Below are positions 23,751 to 33,656 of a DNA stretch of 64,000 nucleotides, in pieces. Each line of letters starts with the position of its first letter. Position 1 is the stretch's first letter. Origin of the DNA: Roseiarcus sp963820795 (GTDB taxonomy: Bacteria > Pseudomonadota > Alphaproteobacteria > Rhizobiales > Beijerinckiaceae); contig CAWGBJ010000008.1 in NCBI GenBank assembly GCA_963820795.1, positions 186,001 to 250,000 on the forward strand, given 5' to 3'. A program made the position numbers and the translations under genes. The notes under the pieces were generated by a model that saw only the letters and a list, made by a program, of their open reading frames with translations, was not told the origin of the DNA and did no database searches.

Positions 23751-25682
23751 TCATCGCCCGGAACGGATGGCTCGCGGCGCGCTCTTCTCGGCCCGCAAGG
23801 GCCTCCGCCCGTGCGCGGTCTTCGCCCAATGGTGCGGCCGCGTGGCGAGGTCGAAGACCGCGGTCCAGGCGGCCGCCGTCAGGAGGAGGTAATAGGCTGG
23901 CATCAGCAGGATCGCCAGCGGGGTGAGCGGGAAGCCGCGCTGCTTCGCCGCCACGGCGGCGGGAACGACGATCGCCCAGATGCCGGCGAGCGCCAGAATA
24001 TAGGTGAAGACGTCGACGGCCTCGCGCCAGCCCGAGGCGACGCCGCCCGCCGCGGCGATCGCCCGTCGAATTGTGTCGAACGCGAAGGCCGGCCAGAGCA
24101 GGGCGCTGACGACCGAGCCGAGGATCAGGAGCGCCGCCGCGGCGGCGCGCGGCGCGCCGAGGTCGCGAACGAAGCGCGCCGGCTCACGCGAGTGCACGAT
24201 CGCGGTCTGCATCCAGCCTTTCTGCCAGCGCACCCGCTGCCAGAACCAGTTGCCGAGCTCGTGCGGCGCCTCCTCGGAGGTGTCCGAATCGAGGCTTCCC
24301 ACCTTGTAGCCGAAGCGCGCCAGGCGGACGCCGAGGTCCGCATCCTCGGCGACGTTCCACTCGTCCCAGCCGCCGACGGCCCGAAGCGATCCGAGGCGGA
24401 AATGGTTCGACGAGCCGCCGAGCGCGAGCGGCAGCGCGAGCGCGCAGAGGCCAGGATTGACGAGGTCGAAGAGCGCCGCGTACTCGACGGCGAAGAGCCT
24501 CGATAGCCAGGAATCTTTGGTGTTCCTGATCGTCAAGCGCCCCTGAAGGCAGTCAAGCTCGCTTTCGACGGCGAAGCGCGAGGCGGCAAGCCTGAGCTGA
24601 CCGGGCGAGGGTGCGTCCTCCGCGTCGTAGACGACGACCAGGTCGCCGCGCGCTTCCGCCAGCGCGACGTTGAGCGCGCGCGGCTTCGTCGACGGCGCGC
24701 CCGGCGGCGCAATGACGATTTCGTAGCGGGCCGGCAATCGCAAGGCGAGAAGACTCGCCAGAGTTTCCCGATCTCGCTGCTCGAGGACGATTTTGATGTC
24801 GAGCTTGCTTTTGGGGTAGTCCAGCGCGTCGAGCGCCTTGACGAGATCGCCGATGATCTCGGGCTCGCGGTAGATCGCCGCGATCACCGTGTAGACGGGC
24901 AGTTCGTCGTCGGAAAGGAGCGCCGGCTTCGGGGTCGACCCGTCGGCGACGCAAGCGACCGATCGCAAGGCGACGGCGCCTAAAAACATGAGCCAGAGGG
25001 CGGCGAAGAGGCTCGCGATGAGAACTGGCAGGTTCGCCGCGCCGAGGGCGACTGCGCTGAGGGCGATCACGAGAGCCGTCGCAGTCTGACTGCCGCTGAG
25101 GCGCCTTCGGGCGCTGAGCGCCTCGGGCAGACGCCCGAGCGCCCCGGCGAGAATCGCCTCGCCGCGCTGCATCCTGACCAGCGCGGCCAGCCGCTGCGGC
25201 GAGGCCAGGGCGAAGCTCCGCGACTGCAGCCGCCCGGACAAGGTCGTTTCGATCAGACGGGAAACCGAGCGGGCGCGGGGCGCAATGACCGCCCGTGCGC
25301 CTTGAGCCAGTCCGGCAAGCGGCGCCACCCCGGACCTGAGGCTCTTGACCGGGTCGAAATGCGCGGCGAACGGCAGTTCGCCGGAATAATAGACGCAGCC
25401 GAGGCGCCTGGCCAACGCCCGGTAATAGGTCTCTTCCTCCAGAAGCCCTTCGTTCAAGAGCGCGTCGAGCGGCTCGACGCCGGCGGGCGCGGCCTCGAGC
25501 GCAATCCTGAACCGCGTCCGCAAACCGCCCTGCCCGGAAAGGAAGTCGAGCTCCAGGGGGAGAGCCGGGGCGAGAGGCTCGGTCCGCCCGTCGGCGCGAA
25601 CGGGCCCACGGTCAACCGCGGCCCGCGTTGCCTCGCGCGGCGAAGCCGGTAAGATATCCGCGCCGTGCCAAACCCCCGCCAT
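23751..25682 (-). CDS. GT2 glycosyltransferase with N-terminal GspE/MshEN-like domain
   Basis: A 643-residue membrane glycosyltransferase. The N-terminal part includes DALLNEGLLEEETYYRALARRLG (about residues 75-97), resembling the MshEN/GspE N-terminal fold known to bind cyclic di-GMP in some proteins. Two membrane spans follow near 200-245, then a GT-A domain with VYTVIAAIYREPE, YDAEDAP (DxD-type metal site) and WFWQRVRWQKGW (QxxRW). Three or four C-terminal spans complete a processive, cellulose-synthase-like topology. The start is uncertain, since the first 50 residues are low in homology. No polysaccharide gene cluster accompanies it. It is divergent from the binding-protein gene. Confidence 0.85.
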   Translation of the reverse strand: MAGVWHGADILPASPREATRAAVDRGPVRADGRTEPLAPALPLELDFLSGQGGLRTRFRIALEAAPAGVEPLDALLNEGLLEEETYYRALARRLGCVYYSGELPFAAHFDPVKSLRSGVAPLAGLAQGARAVIAPRARSVSRLIETTLSGRLQSRSFALASPQRLAALVRMQRGEAILAGALGRLPEALSARRRLSGSQTATALVIALSAVALGAANLPVLIASLFAALWLMFLGAVALRSVACVADGSTPKPALLSDDELPVYTVIAAIYREPEIIGDLVKALDALDYPKSKLDIKIVLEQRDRETLASLLALRLPARYEIVIAPPGAPSTKPRALNVALAEARGDLVVVYDAEDAPSPGQLRLAASRFAVESELDCLQGRLTIRNTKDSWLSRLFAVEYAALFDLVNPGLCALALPLALGGSSNHFRLGSLRAVGGWDEWNVAEDADLGVRLARFGYKVGSLDSDTSEEAPHELGNWFWQRVRWQKGWMQTAIVHSREPARFVRDLGAPRAAAAALLILGSVVSALLWPAFAFDTIRRAIAAAGGVASGWREAVDVFTYILALAGIWAIVVPAAVAAKQRGFPLTPLAILLMPAYYLLLTAAAWTAVFDLATRPHHWAKTAHGRRPLRAEKSAPRAIRSGR

Positions 25683-25792
25683 GCCGCCCCACGCCGACGC
25701 TCTTTGGTTCGCTGTTGGCGACCCCGCCGGCCGGAAGCCGCCAGGGTGATCCAGCGTTTCCCATCAGTAGGACACAGTTTTTCGCTTCTGTC

Positions 25793-26647
25793 ATGGTAAA
25801 ATCAGCCGCTTCCGCAAAGTTTGTCGCCGCAGCCGTGTTCGCGCTCGCCACGCTTCTCGGCGTGATGAAGCCCGGCGCCGCCGAACCTTTCATGCCGAGT
25901 TTCTGGGATCCGGGGCTGAGGCTCGATCGGCCCGATCTCTCGGGGGTTCGCGCCATCCGCTTCCTCACCGCCGACGATTATCCGCCGCTCAACTTCGCGC
26001 TCGCCGACGGGACCCTGGCCGGCTTCAACGTCGAGATCGCGCGGGCGATCTGCGAGGAGCTCGACATCGGCTGCACCATCCAGGCGCGCCGCTTCGATAC
26101 GCTGATCGACTCGCTCGCCACCGGCAAGGGCGACGCGGTCGTCGCCTCAATCGTGGCGACGCCGGAGAGCCGGGAGCGCATCGATTTCTCCTCGCCCTAT
26201 TACCAGACGCCGGCGCGGTTCGTCGCGCGCAAGGGAAAAGCGCCCGCGACGGTCAGCGCCGCCGCGCTCGCCGGCAAGACGATCGGGGTCGTCGGGGGAT
26301 CGGCGCATCAGGCCTATCTCGAGACGTTCTTTCCGGAAGCCAAGCCCAAATCCTACCCGGACGTTCTGGCGCTGCAGGCGGCTTTGCGCGCCGGGGAGGT
26401 CGAGGCGGCGTTCGGCGACGGGTTGACCTTCGCCGTCTGGCTCAACGGCGCATCGTCCGACGATTGCTGCGCCTTCTTCGGCGGCCCCTATTGCGAGAGC
26501 CGCTACTTCGGCGAGGGAATCGGCATCGCGGTCCGCACCGACGACGTGCAGCTGCGTCGCGCGCTGAACTGGGCGCTGGCGCGCCTTTCCGCCCGCGGGA
26601 CCTACGCGGAACTCTACCTCAAGTATTTTCCGATTGGATTCTACTGA
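25793..26647 (+). CDS. Periplasmic substrate-binding protein, family 3 type
   Basis: A 284-residue protein with a signal peptide ending near GAAEP (residue 33). The mature part follows the SBP_bac_3 layout: IRFLTADDYPPLNFALADG, LAGFNVEIARAICEEL, DAVVASIVATPESRERIDFSSPYYQTPA, and GIGIAVRTDD near the end. Such proteins capture amino acids or related polar solutes for ABC transporters, but no permease or ATPase gene is nearby. I chose the ATG at 25793 because it starts the signal peptide; the frame is open to 25628. It could instead be a sensor-associated binding protein. Ligand unknown. Confidence 0.85.
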   Translation: MVKSAASAKFVAAAVFALATLLGVMKPGAAEPFMPSFWDPGLRLDRPDLSGVRAIRFLTADDYPPLNFALADGTLAGFNVEIARAICEELDIGCTIQARRFDTLIDSLATGKGDAVVASIVATPESRERIDFSSPYYQTPARFVARKGKAPATVSAAALAGKTIGVVGGSAHQAYLETFFPEAKPKSYPDVLALQAALRAGEVEAAFGDGLTFAVWLNGASSDDCCAFFGGPYCESRYFGEGIGIAVRTDDVQLRRALNWALARLSARGTYAELYLKYFPIGFY

Positions 26648-26691
26648 TTGGCGACCGGCCCTACGAACGCTCGCCGCCCGCAAGCGGCTTT

Positions 26692-26860
26692 CGCATCGCC
26701 CTCAAGCACACGCAGTTCGCCAAGGCCAGCTGCGCCGCCATCCGCCTCAAGCTGCTCAGGATCGGCGCGCCCGTGCGGGTCTCGGTCCAGCGCATCAAGC
26801 TGGCCCGGGGCTCGCACACGCCGGTCTCCCGGCGCCCCCGTGTTGAACAAGGAATTCGGC
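26692..26860 (+). pseudogene. Transposase C-terminal remnant, IS1380-like
   Basis: A short reading stretch HTQFAKASCAAIRLKLLRIGAPVRVSVQRIKLARGS resembles the C-terminal tail of IS1380-family transposases, in which an IRLKLLKIGA-VR-SVRRIK pattern is common. No upstream transposase domain, DDE residues or terminal repeats are seen, so only a scar of an old insertion remains, between the binding-protein gene and addB. Based on motif memory only; moderate to low certainty. Confidence 0.45.
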
Positions 26861-26949
26861 CGCCGCCTTCAGCGCCCATCTTTGCGAGGCGGTCCTCATC
26901 CACAGACCCTGCTTGCCTTCGCCCCACCCCGGCGTGAGAAGCATGAGTC

Positions 26950-29900
26950 ATGCCGATTCGCGAGCCTCGCGTCTTCACCATCCCGCCGGGCGCGCCGTTC
27001 CTGCCGACGCTCGCCCGCGCGCTGCTCGACGGCCGGCTGCTCGACGGCTTTCCCGGGCCTGGCGGACCGCTCGCGCTTGCGGATGCGACGATCTACGTGC
27101 CGACGCAGCGCGCCGGCGCCGCGCTGGCGCAGGCGCTCCTCCGAGCGAGCGGCGGGCAGAGCGTGCTCCTGCCGCGCATCGCCCCGCTCGGCGCCTTCGA
27201 GCCGGACGACGCGACGGCGTTCTATTCGCCGGACGACGACGAGGCGCCGCGCCCCGGGCCGCCGGCCGCGGTCGGCGAACTGACCCGCCGCCATGCGCTG
27301 GCCGAGCTCGTCCGCGCCTGGGGCAAGGCGCTCCGGGGCGCGATTCGCAGCGTCGGCGCCGACGGGCGGCTGGTCTGCGACGCCTCCGAGCCGGCGCTGG
27401 TCGCAGCGACGCCGGCGCAGGCCTATGCGCTCGCCGGCGACCTCGCCGCCCTGATCGACGACATGATCATCGAAGGCGTCGACTGGCGGCGGATCGAGCG
27501 GCTCGCGCCGGAGGCCTATGATTCCTATTGGCGCATCACCCTCGACTTCCTCAAGATCGCCTTCGCCCACTGGCCGCGATGGCTGGAAGAGCAGGGTCTG
27601 ATCGACCGCGCCAAGCGAGTCTCGCTGCTCGTCGAGGCCGAGATCGGCGGCCTGGAAAGCAGGACGCGCCGCGGCCCGACCGTCATCGCGGGCTCGACCG
27701 GCGCGAATCGCGCCACCGCCGCCCTCATCGCCGCCATCGCCCGCAGCGCGAAGGGCGCCGTCGTCCTGCCCGGCCTCGACCTAAATCTCGATGGTCGCGC
27801 TTGGGACATGATCGGCGGCCCCGACCCGGGCGGAGAACGACTCGCCACCCACCCGCAGGCGCTCATGCATCGGCTGATCGGCCTGATCGGCGTCGGGCGG
27901 GAAGAGGTCGTCACGCTCGGCGCGCCGCCACCGCCGCTCGCCGAGCGCGCTGCCTTCCTGAGCGAAGCGCTTCGCCCTGCCGGGGCGACCGACGTCTGGC
28001 GCGAGCGCAAGGAGGCCCTGTCCGCGCCTGCCGTCGCGGCGGCGCTCGCCAACGTCTCGATCATCACCGCCGACGGCGAGGCGGAGGAGGCTCTGGCGCT
28101 CGCCGTGGCGATGCGCGAAGTCCTGGAGACGCCCGGCAAGACCGCGGCGCTGATCACGCCCGATCCCTCGATCGCGCGCCGCGTCGCGGCCGAACTCGGC
28201 CGCTGGGGCGTCGAGGTGGAGGATTCGGCGGGGCGCACGCTCGGCGAGACCGAGGCCGGCGGACTGGCGCGGCTCATCCTCGCCGCCGCGATCGACATGA
28301 CGCCGCTGTCGCTGATCGCGCTGATCGCTCATCCGGCATTGCGCCTGAACCGGCCGCGGGCCGAACTCGACCGGGCGGCGCGGGCGCTCGAGCTCGGCGT
28401 CTTCCGCGCCATCCCGCCCGGCCCGCTCGACGATCTCGACCTGGCTTTCGCCGCAGCGAGAGCGGCGCGCGAAGACCGTCATGTCCATCCGGCGATCCGG
28501 GCGATTGACGAGAGCCGGCGGCGCGAGGCGGAGGCGCTGGCGCGCGACCTCGCCGCCGCACTCGCGCCTTTGCGCGCGATCCGCCTGTCTGCGCTCGGCG
28601 ACTGCCTCGCGGCGCACGGCGCGGCGTTGGAGGCGATGCTCGCCGCACCGCAAACCGACCCGTCCCAACCCCACGGCCTCGCGGCGCTGGTCGAGCTCAT
28701 GGACGAATGGCGCGCGGCGGCCGCCGGCGGCTTTTTCTGCACGCTCGGCGAGTACGCCGGCCTCGTGGACGATGCGCTCGCCGGCGTCAGGGCGCCGCCG
28801 ACCGAGGGCGGCCATCCGCGGCTCAAGATCCTGGGCCTGCTCGAGGCGCGGCTCCTCGCTTTCGATCGGGCGCTCTTGGCGGGCCTAGACGAGAAGGTCT
28901 GGCCGCCCGCCGTGGAGGCCGACGCTTTCCTCAACCGGCCGATGCGGGCCGAGCTCGGCCTCTCGGCCCCGGAGCGGCGCATCGGCCAGACGGCGCATGA
29001 TTTCGCCAGCGCGCTCGGCGCGCCGGAGACGATCATCAGCCGCGCCAGGAAGCGGGGCGGCGAGCCGACCGTCCCCTCCAGGTTTCTGCAACGCATCGGC
29101 GCGGCGGCCGGAGACGATGCGATCCTGGCCGCCGAGCAGCGCGGCGAAGGCTATCTCCGCCTCGCCCGCGTGATCGACCAGCCGGTCAGGGTCGCGCCGA
29201 TCGCGCGGCCGGCGCCGAAACCGCCGGCAGTCTTGCGCCCACGCTCGCTCAGCGTCACCGCGGTCGAAAAGATGCGGCGGGACCCCTATGCGGTCTATGC
29301 CGAGCGGATTCTCAAGCTTCAGGCGCTAGAGCCGGTCGAGCGCGAACTCGGCCCGCGCGAAGCGGGCGAAGCCTGGCATGGCGCCTTGCAGGATTTTGCC
29401 GAGCGTTACCCGAGTGGCGAGTTGCCGCCGGCGGCGCGCGAGATTCTGCTCGGCTTCGCCGGCGCACGCTTTGCCCTCCTGCTTCGGGAGACCGCTTTCG
29501 CCGGCCTCGCCTGGCCCAATATCGAAAAGGCGGTCGACTTCGTGCTCGACTTCGAGCGTAGGACTCGTCCTGCGATCGAGCGCATCTGGGTCGAGCGGCA
29601 GGGCAAGACCGAGTTTCGGCTTCGCGACGGCGAATTGTTCAAGCTAACCGCGCGCGCCGACCGCATCGACGTCCTTCGCAACGGCAAGGCGAGGCTGATC
29701 GACTATAAGAGCGGCCAGCCGCCGGGACCCGGGGAAGTGGCGGTCGGCTTCGCGCCGCAATTGACCCTGGAAGCCGCAATGCTGATGCGGAGCGGCTTCG
29801 AGGGCCTCGGCGCGATCATGCCGGCAGAGGCGATCTACCTCAAGCTTGGCGGCCGAGACGGCGGCAAGGAGAGGTCTGCTGCGGGGAACAAGGCGGACAT

Positions 29901-30096
29901 CGTCGCGCTTGCCGAAGAACATTTTGCTGAACTCAAGACGCTGCTCGACCAGTTCACCTGCGAGGCGACGCCCTATCTGTCGCGGCCTTTCCCCAAGTTC
30001 GCCGGCCGCTATTCGGACTACGACCATCTCGCCCGGGTCAAGGAATGGTCGGCGACCGGAGGATTGGCCGACGAAACCGCGGGAGACGCGTCGTGA
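26950..30096 (+). CDS. addB: Double-strand break repair protein AddB
   Basis: One half of the AddAB helicase-nuclease, which resects broken DNA ends for RecA-dependent repair. The 1048-residue protein has the inactivated helicase-like N-terminus (IYVPTQRAGAALAQALL; PRIAPLG), GSTGANRATAALIAAIAR, LLAGLDEKVWPP, and a C-terminal PD-(D/E)XK nuclease with TARADRIDVLRNGKARLIDYKSGQ. Its stop overlaps the addA start (GTGA). The upstream neighbours usual in alphaproteobacteria (tsaE and a nucleotidyltransferase) are absent; a transposase relic and a binding-protein gene are there instead. Confidence 0.95.
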   Translation: MPIREPRVFTIPPGAPFLPTLARALLDGRLLDGFPGPGGPLALADATIYVPTQRAGAALAQALLRASGGQSVLLPRIAPLGAFEPDDATAFYSPDDDEAPRPGPPAAVGELTRRHALAELVRAWGKALRGAIRSVGADGRLVCDASEPALVAATPAQAYALAGDLAALIDDMIIEGVDWRRIERLAPEAYDSYWRITLDFLKIAFAHWPRWLEEQGLIDRAKRVSLLVEAEIGGLESRTRRGPTVIAGSTGANRATAALIAAIARSAKGAVVLPGLDLNLDGRAWDMIGGPDPGGERLATHPQALMHRLIGLIGVGREEVVTLGAPPPPLAERAAFLSEALRPAGATDVWRERKEALSAPAVAAALANVSIITADGEAEEALALAVAMREVLETPGKTAALITPDPSIARRVAAELGRWGVEVEDSAGRTLGETEAGGLARLILAAAIDMTPLSLIALIAHPALRLNRPRAELDRAARALELGVFRAIPPGPLDDLDLAFAAARAAREDRHVHPAIRAIDESRRREAEALARDLAAALAPLRAIRLSALGDCLAAHGAALEAMLAAPQTDPSQPHGLAALVELMDEWRAAAAGGFFCTLGEYAGLVDDALAGVRAPPTEGGHPRLKILGLLEARLLAFDRALLAGLDEKVWPPAVEADAFLNRPMRAELGLSAPERRIGQTAHDFASALGAPETIISRARKRGGEPTVPSRFLQRIGAAAGDDAILAAEQRGEGYLRLARVIDQPVRVAPIARPAPKPPAVLRPRSLSVTAVEKMRRDPYAVYAERILKLQALEPVERELGPREAGEAWHGALQDFAERYPSGELPPAAREILLGFAGARFALLLRETAFAGLAWPNIEKAVDFVLDFERRTRPAIERIWVERQGKTEFRLRDGELFKLTARADRIDVLRNGKARLIDYKSGQPPGPGEVAVGFAPQLTLEAAMLMRSGFEGLGAIMPAEAIYLKLGGRDGGKERSAAGNKADIVALAEEHFAELKTLLDQFTCEATPYLSRPFPKFAGRYSDYDHLARVKEWSATGGLADETAGDAS

Positions 30097-33000
30097 ACCC
30101 GACTCTCGCCATTCCCGCGCCGCTGCGCGAAAGGCAACGGCAGGCCTCGGATCCAGGGGTCTCCGCCTGGGTCTCGGCCAATGCCGGCAGCGGCAAGACG
30201 CATGTGCTGACGCAGCGCGTGTTGCGGCTCTTGCTGAAAGGCGCTCCGCCGGGGCAAATCCTCTGTCTCACCTTCACCAAAGCGGCCGCCGCCAACATGG
30301 CGATCCGCATCTTCAGGACCCTCGCCGAGTGGACGAGCCTCGATGACGAGGCCCTGGCCGTAGCGATCGTTGCGGCCGGGGCAGAGAAACCTGGTCCGGC
30401 CCAGCTCAGGTTTGCCCGGCAATTGTTCGCGCGGACCATCGAGACGCCGGGCGGGCTCAGGATCCAGACGCTGCACGCCTTCTGCGAAAGGCTGCTGCAA
30501 CTTTTCCCGTTCGAGGCCAATGTCCCCGCGCATTTCAAGGTGATCGACGAGCGCGAGGCGGAAACGCTGATGGGGGAGGCGCGCGACCGGGCGATCGCGG
30601 CAATCCAGACTTCGCCTGCGACGGCGGAACTGCTCGCGCTGACGGCGAGGGAGGCCGGCGCCTTCCACTTCGACGCCCTGATGGGCGAGGCGCAGGGCTT
30701 CGGCGCGACCTTCGAGGCCTTCGACACGGACAGTTACGCCTCCGCGCTCCGAAGCCGGCTCGGGCTCGCCAAGGGCGCCACCGTCGCCGCCATCGAGGCC
30801 GAAATGCTGGGCGCCGACGTCGAACGACGGCGCCGAGAGGCCTGGGCGGAGCGGCTCGAAGGCGGCCAGGCCACGGACTGCGAGTTCGCCGCGCGACTGC
30901 GCGGCGCCGACGCCGAGACCCGCCGCGCCGCGCGGATCGAGGCGCTGCTCAATGCATTTTTCACGGATGACGGAGAGCCGCGCGGCGGGAAGAAGCGTCA
31001 TCTGACGACCAGCAAGCTGCGCAGGAATTGTCACGATCTCGAAACCGACCTCCATCATGAACAGGACCGGCTGGTAGTCCTGAGGGAAACTTGGCGCGCA
31101 GCTCAGACGGCCGAGCGCAGCGAGGCGCTGTTCACCGTCGCAAAGGCGATTCTCACGGCTTTCGCCGAAGCCAAGGCCGAAGGCGGCCAGCTCGATTTTG
31201 CCGACCAGATCGCGCGCGCGCTGGCGCTCGTCACCCGTTCGAGCGCCGCCTGGGTGCTGGAGAAGCTCGACTACCGGCTCGATCATCTGCTCGTCGACGA
31301 GGCGCAGGACACCTCGGCCGAGCAATGGCGAATTCTCGCGGCTCTCTGCGCCGAGTTCTTCGCCGGCAAGGGCGCCCGCGAGACGGAACGCACCGTCTTC
31401 GCCGTCGGCGACGAGAAGCAGTCGATCTTTTCGTTCCAGGGCGCAGCGCCGGAAATGTTCGCCGAGATGCGGCGCTTTTTCGAGGACCGGCATCGCCAGT
31501 CGTCACGTCTTTTCGCCAGCGTGCCGCTGAACTTCTCCTTCCGGTCGGCGCAAACCATTCTCGACGCGGTGGACAAGACGTTCGGCTCGGAAGGGGCCGG
31601 GGCCGGCCTCACGGCGGGCGGCGAACCGCCGCCGCAGCATCAGGCGGTGCGCAGCGGCATGAAGGGCGTGGTCGAGATCTGGCCGACCCTCAAGGCGGCG
31701 GCCGAGCCCCATCCGGCCGACTGGCTGCTGCCGCTCGACGAGCCCGCCCGCACCGATCCGGCGGTGAAACTGGCTACCCGCATCGCCGACACGATCAAGT
31801 CGTGGCTCTCGCCGGCCGCGCGCGACCGCATCGTCGACCCGAAGAGCGGCGAAGCCCGTCGCATTCGTGAAGGCGACGTGATGATCCTGGTGCGCAGCCG
31901 CAACGCCTTCTTCGAGGCGGTGATCCGCGCGCTGAAGGAGCGACGCGTCCGAGTCGCAGGGGCCGACAGGCTGATGCTGCGCGAGCATATCGCCGTCATG
32001 GACCTCGTCGCCGCCGGTGCGGCGTCGCTCCTGCCGGACGACGACCTGACGCTGGCGTCGGTTCTCAAGTCGCCGTTGATCGGGCTCGACGAGGACGAGC
32101 TTTTTACGCTGTCGGCGCAGCGGCGGGGCCCGCTCGCCGCGGCGCTGGCGGCCTCCGGCGACGAGCGGGCGCGCAACGCCGCCCGGCGCCTGGCGACCTG
32201 GCGCGCGCGGGCGAAAGCGCTTTCGCCCTACGCCTTCTACGCCCGCCTCCTCGGCGAGGACGGCGGGCGTAGGGCGCTCTTCGGCCGGTTAGGACCCGAC
32301 GCCGCCGATCCGATCGAGGAGTTCCTGGCGTTGGCGCTCGCGCACGAGCGGCGCGAGGCTCCCTCGCTTCATCGCTTTCTCGCCGAAGTTGCGGCGACGG
32401 ACACGCCGGTCAAGCGCGACATGGAGGGCGAAAGTGAAGGCGTCCGGGTGCTGACCGTCCATGCCAGCAAGGGGCTCGAGGCGCCGGTCGTCTTTCTGCC
32501 CGACGCCTGCGGCGCGCCGGCCGGCCGGCACGATCCGAAGCTGCTGCCGCTTCAGCCCGCCTTCCCCGGCGGCCCGCCGCTCTTCGCCTGGAGCCGCAAG
32601 GCGGCCGACGACTGCCCGGCGCTCGCAGCGGCGCGCGCCGAGCGGCGCAGGTCGGAGGCCGCCGAACATCGGCGCCTGCTCTATGTGGCGATGACCCGCG
32701 CCGGGCAGCGCCTGATCGTCGCCGGCTACGAGACGGCGATGGGCAAAGCCGAGGACTGCTGGCATGATCTCGTCTCGCATGGCCTCAAGCACTCGATAGC
32801 GCCGGCGCCGTCGCCGTGGGATGTGCGGGAGACCATCTTCCGGATGGGCGAGGGGCTCTGCGCCGACCGGGAAGGCGAGGCGCCGCGGCCGGTCGAGCCG
32901 GTCCAACTGCCGACGTGGCTCTCGAGAGCGGCCTTGCCGGAGGCGCCGATGCGGCCGACAAGGCCATCGCGCGCCCGCCCTCGGCGCGACGGCGAGGGCG

Positions 33001-33509
33001 AACGAGCGCTCGCGGGGCGCCTTGGACACGCCCTTTTGCGGATGCTTCCCGAACTGCCGGCGGCCCATCGCAAAGACGTCGCCAGCGCTTTTCTCGAGAC
33101 CAACGCGCCAGGGCTCAGCGCGGCGTCACGCGATGCGCTCGCCGCTCAGGCCCTTGCGATCATCCAAGCGCCGGACCTCGCCCCGCTGTTCGGGCCGGGC
33201 TCGCGAGGCGAGGTCGCGTTCGCTGGCGTGCTGCGACGCACGGACAAACCCGACCTCCCGTTGAGCGGCCGCCTCGACCGCATGCTGGTGACGGAGAGCG
33301 GCGTCACGATCGTCGACTTCAAACTCGGCGCGCCGCCGGCGCGCCCGGCTGAGGCGCATGTGGCGCAGCTGGCGCTCTATCGCGCGGCGTTGCAGCCGCT
33401 CTATCGGTCGCTGCCTGTGAGCGCCGCGCTCGTCTATTTCGACGCGCCGGCGCTTCAGTGGATCGAAGAGGCCGCGCTCGCGGCGGCGCTCGACAGCATT
33501 GCAACGTGA
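30093..33509 (+). CDS. addA: Double-strand break repair helicase-nuclease AddA
   Basis: UvrD-family helicase with C-terminal nuclease, partner of AddB. From the GTG at 30093, overlapping the addB stop, the protein has 1138 residues. Motifs in order: Walker A SANAGSGKTHVLTQRV, LCLTFTKAAAANM, Walker B HLLVDEAQDTSAEQW, VFAVGDEKQSIFSFQGA, LTVHASKGLEAPVVFLPD, YVAMTRAGQRL, and the nuclease segment LSGRLDRMLVTESGVTIVDFKLG. All catalytic parts are present. The trxA gene that often follows addA in this class is missing here. Confidence 0.96.
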   Translation: MNPTLAIPAPLRERQRQASDPGVSAWVSANAGSGKTHVLTQRVLRLLLKGAPPGQILCLTFTKAAAANMAIRIFRTLAEWTSLDDEALAVAIVAAGAEKPGPAQLRFARQLFARTIETPGGLRIQTLHAFCERLLQLFPFEANVPAHFKVIDEREAETLMGEARDRAIAAIQTSPATAELLALTAREAGAFHFDALMGEAQGFGATFEAFDTDSYASALRSRLGLAKGATVAAIEAEMLGADVERRRREAWAERLEGGQATDCEFAARLRGADAETRRAARIEALLNAFFTDDGEPRGGKKRHLTTSKLRRNCHDLETDLHHEQDRLVVLRETWRAAQTAERSEALFTVAKAILTAFAEAKAEGGQLDFADQIARALALVTRSSAAWVLEKLDYRLDHLLVDEAQDTSAEQWRILAALCAEFFAGKGARETERTVFAVGDEKQSIFSFQGAAPEMFAEMRRFFEDRHRQSSRLFASVPLNFSFRSAQTILDAVDKTFGSEGAGAGLTAGGEPPPQHQAVRSGMKGVVEIWPTLKAAAEPHPADWLLPLDEPARTDPAVKLATRIADTIKSWLSPAARDRIVDPKSGEARRIREGDVMILVRSRNAFFEAVIRALKERRVRVAGADRLMLREHIAVMDLVAAGAASLLPDDDLTLASVLKSPLIGLDEDELFTLSAQRRGPLAAALAASGDERARNAARRLATWRARAKALSPYAFYARLLGEDGGRRALFGRLGPDAADPIEEFLALALAHERREAPSLHRFLAEVAATDTPVKRDMEGESEGVRVLTVHASKGLEAPVVFLPDACGAPAGRHDPKLLPLQPAFPGGPPLFAWSRKAADDCPALAAARAERRRSEAAEHRRLLYVAMTRAGQRLIVAGYETAMGKAEDCWHDLVSHGLKHSIAPAPSPWDVRETIFRMGEGLCADREGEAPRPVEPVQLPTWLSRAALPEAPMRPTRPSRARPRRDGEGERALAGRLGHALLRMLPELPAAHRKDVASAFLETNAPGLSAASRDALAAQALAIIQAPDLAPLFGPGSRGEVAFAGVLRRTDKPDLPLSGRLDRMLVTESGVTIVDFKLGAPPARPAEAHVAQLALYRAALQPLYRSLPVSAALVYFDAPALQWIEEAALAAALDSIAT

Positions 33510-33656
33510 GACGAAGGGCGGGTGGTTTCGAGGTTCACACGCGACAGTCAAGGAACAAGTCGGATGCCTTGAAGACGTCGCATTTGCTCGCCAAGGTCCT
33601 GCTCCAATGGCGAACCGATTAAATCGGGCGGCAGGCGCCCCAGTCATGAGTGTGGC

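Noticed and set aside
22103..23926. A 607-codon open frame opposite purH
   Set aside because: Composition is Arg/Asp/Val-rich, typical of an antisense frame, while purH on the other strand is complete and conserved.
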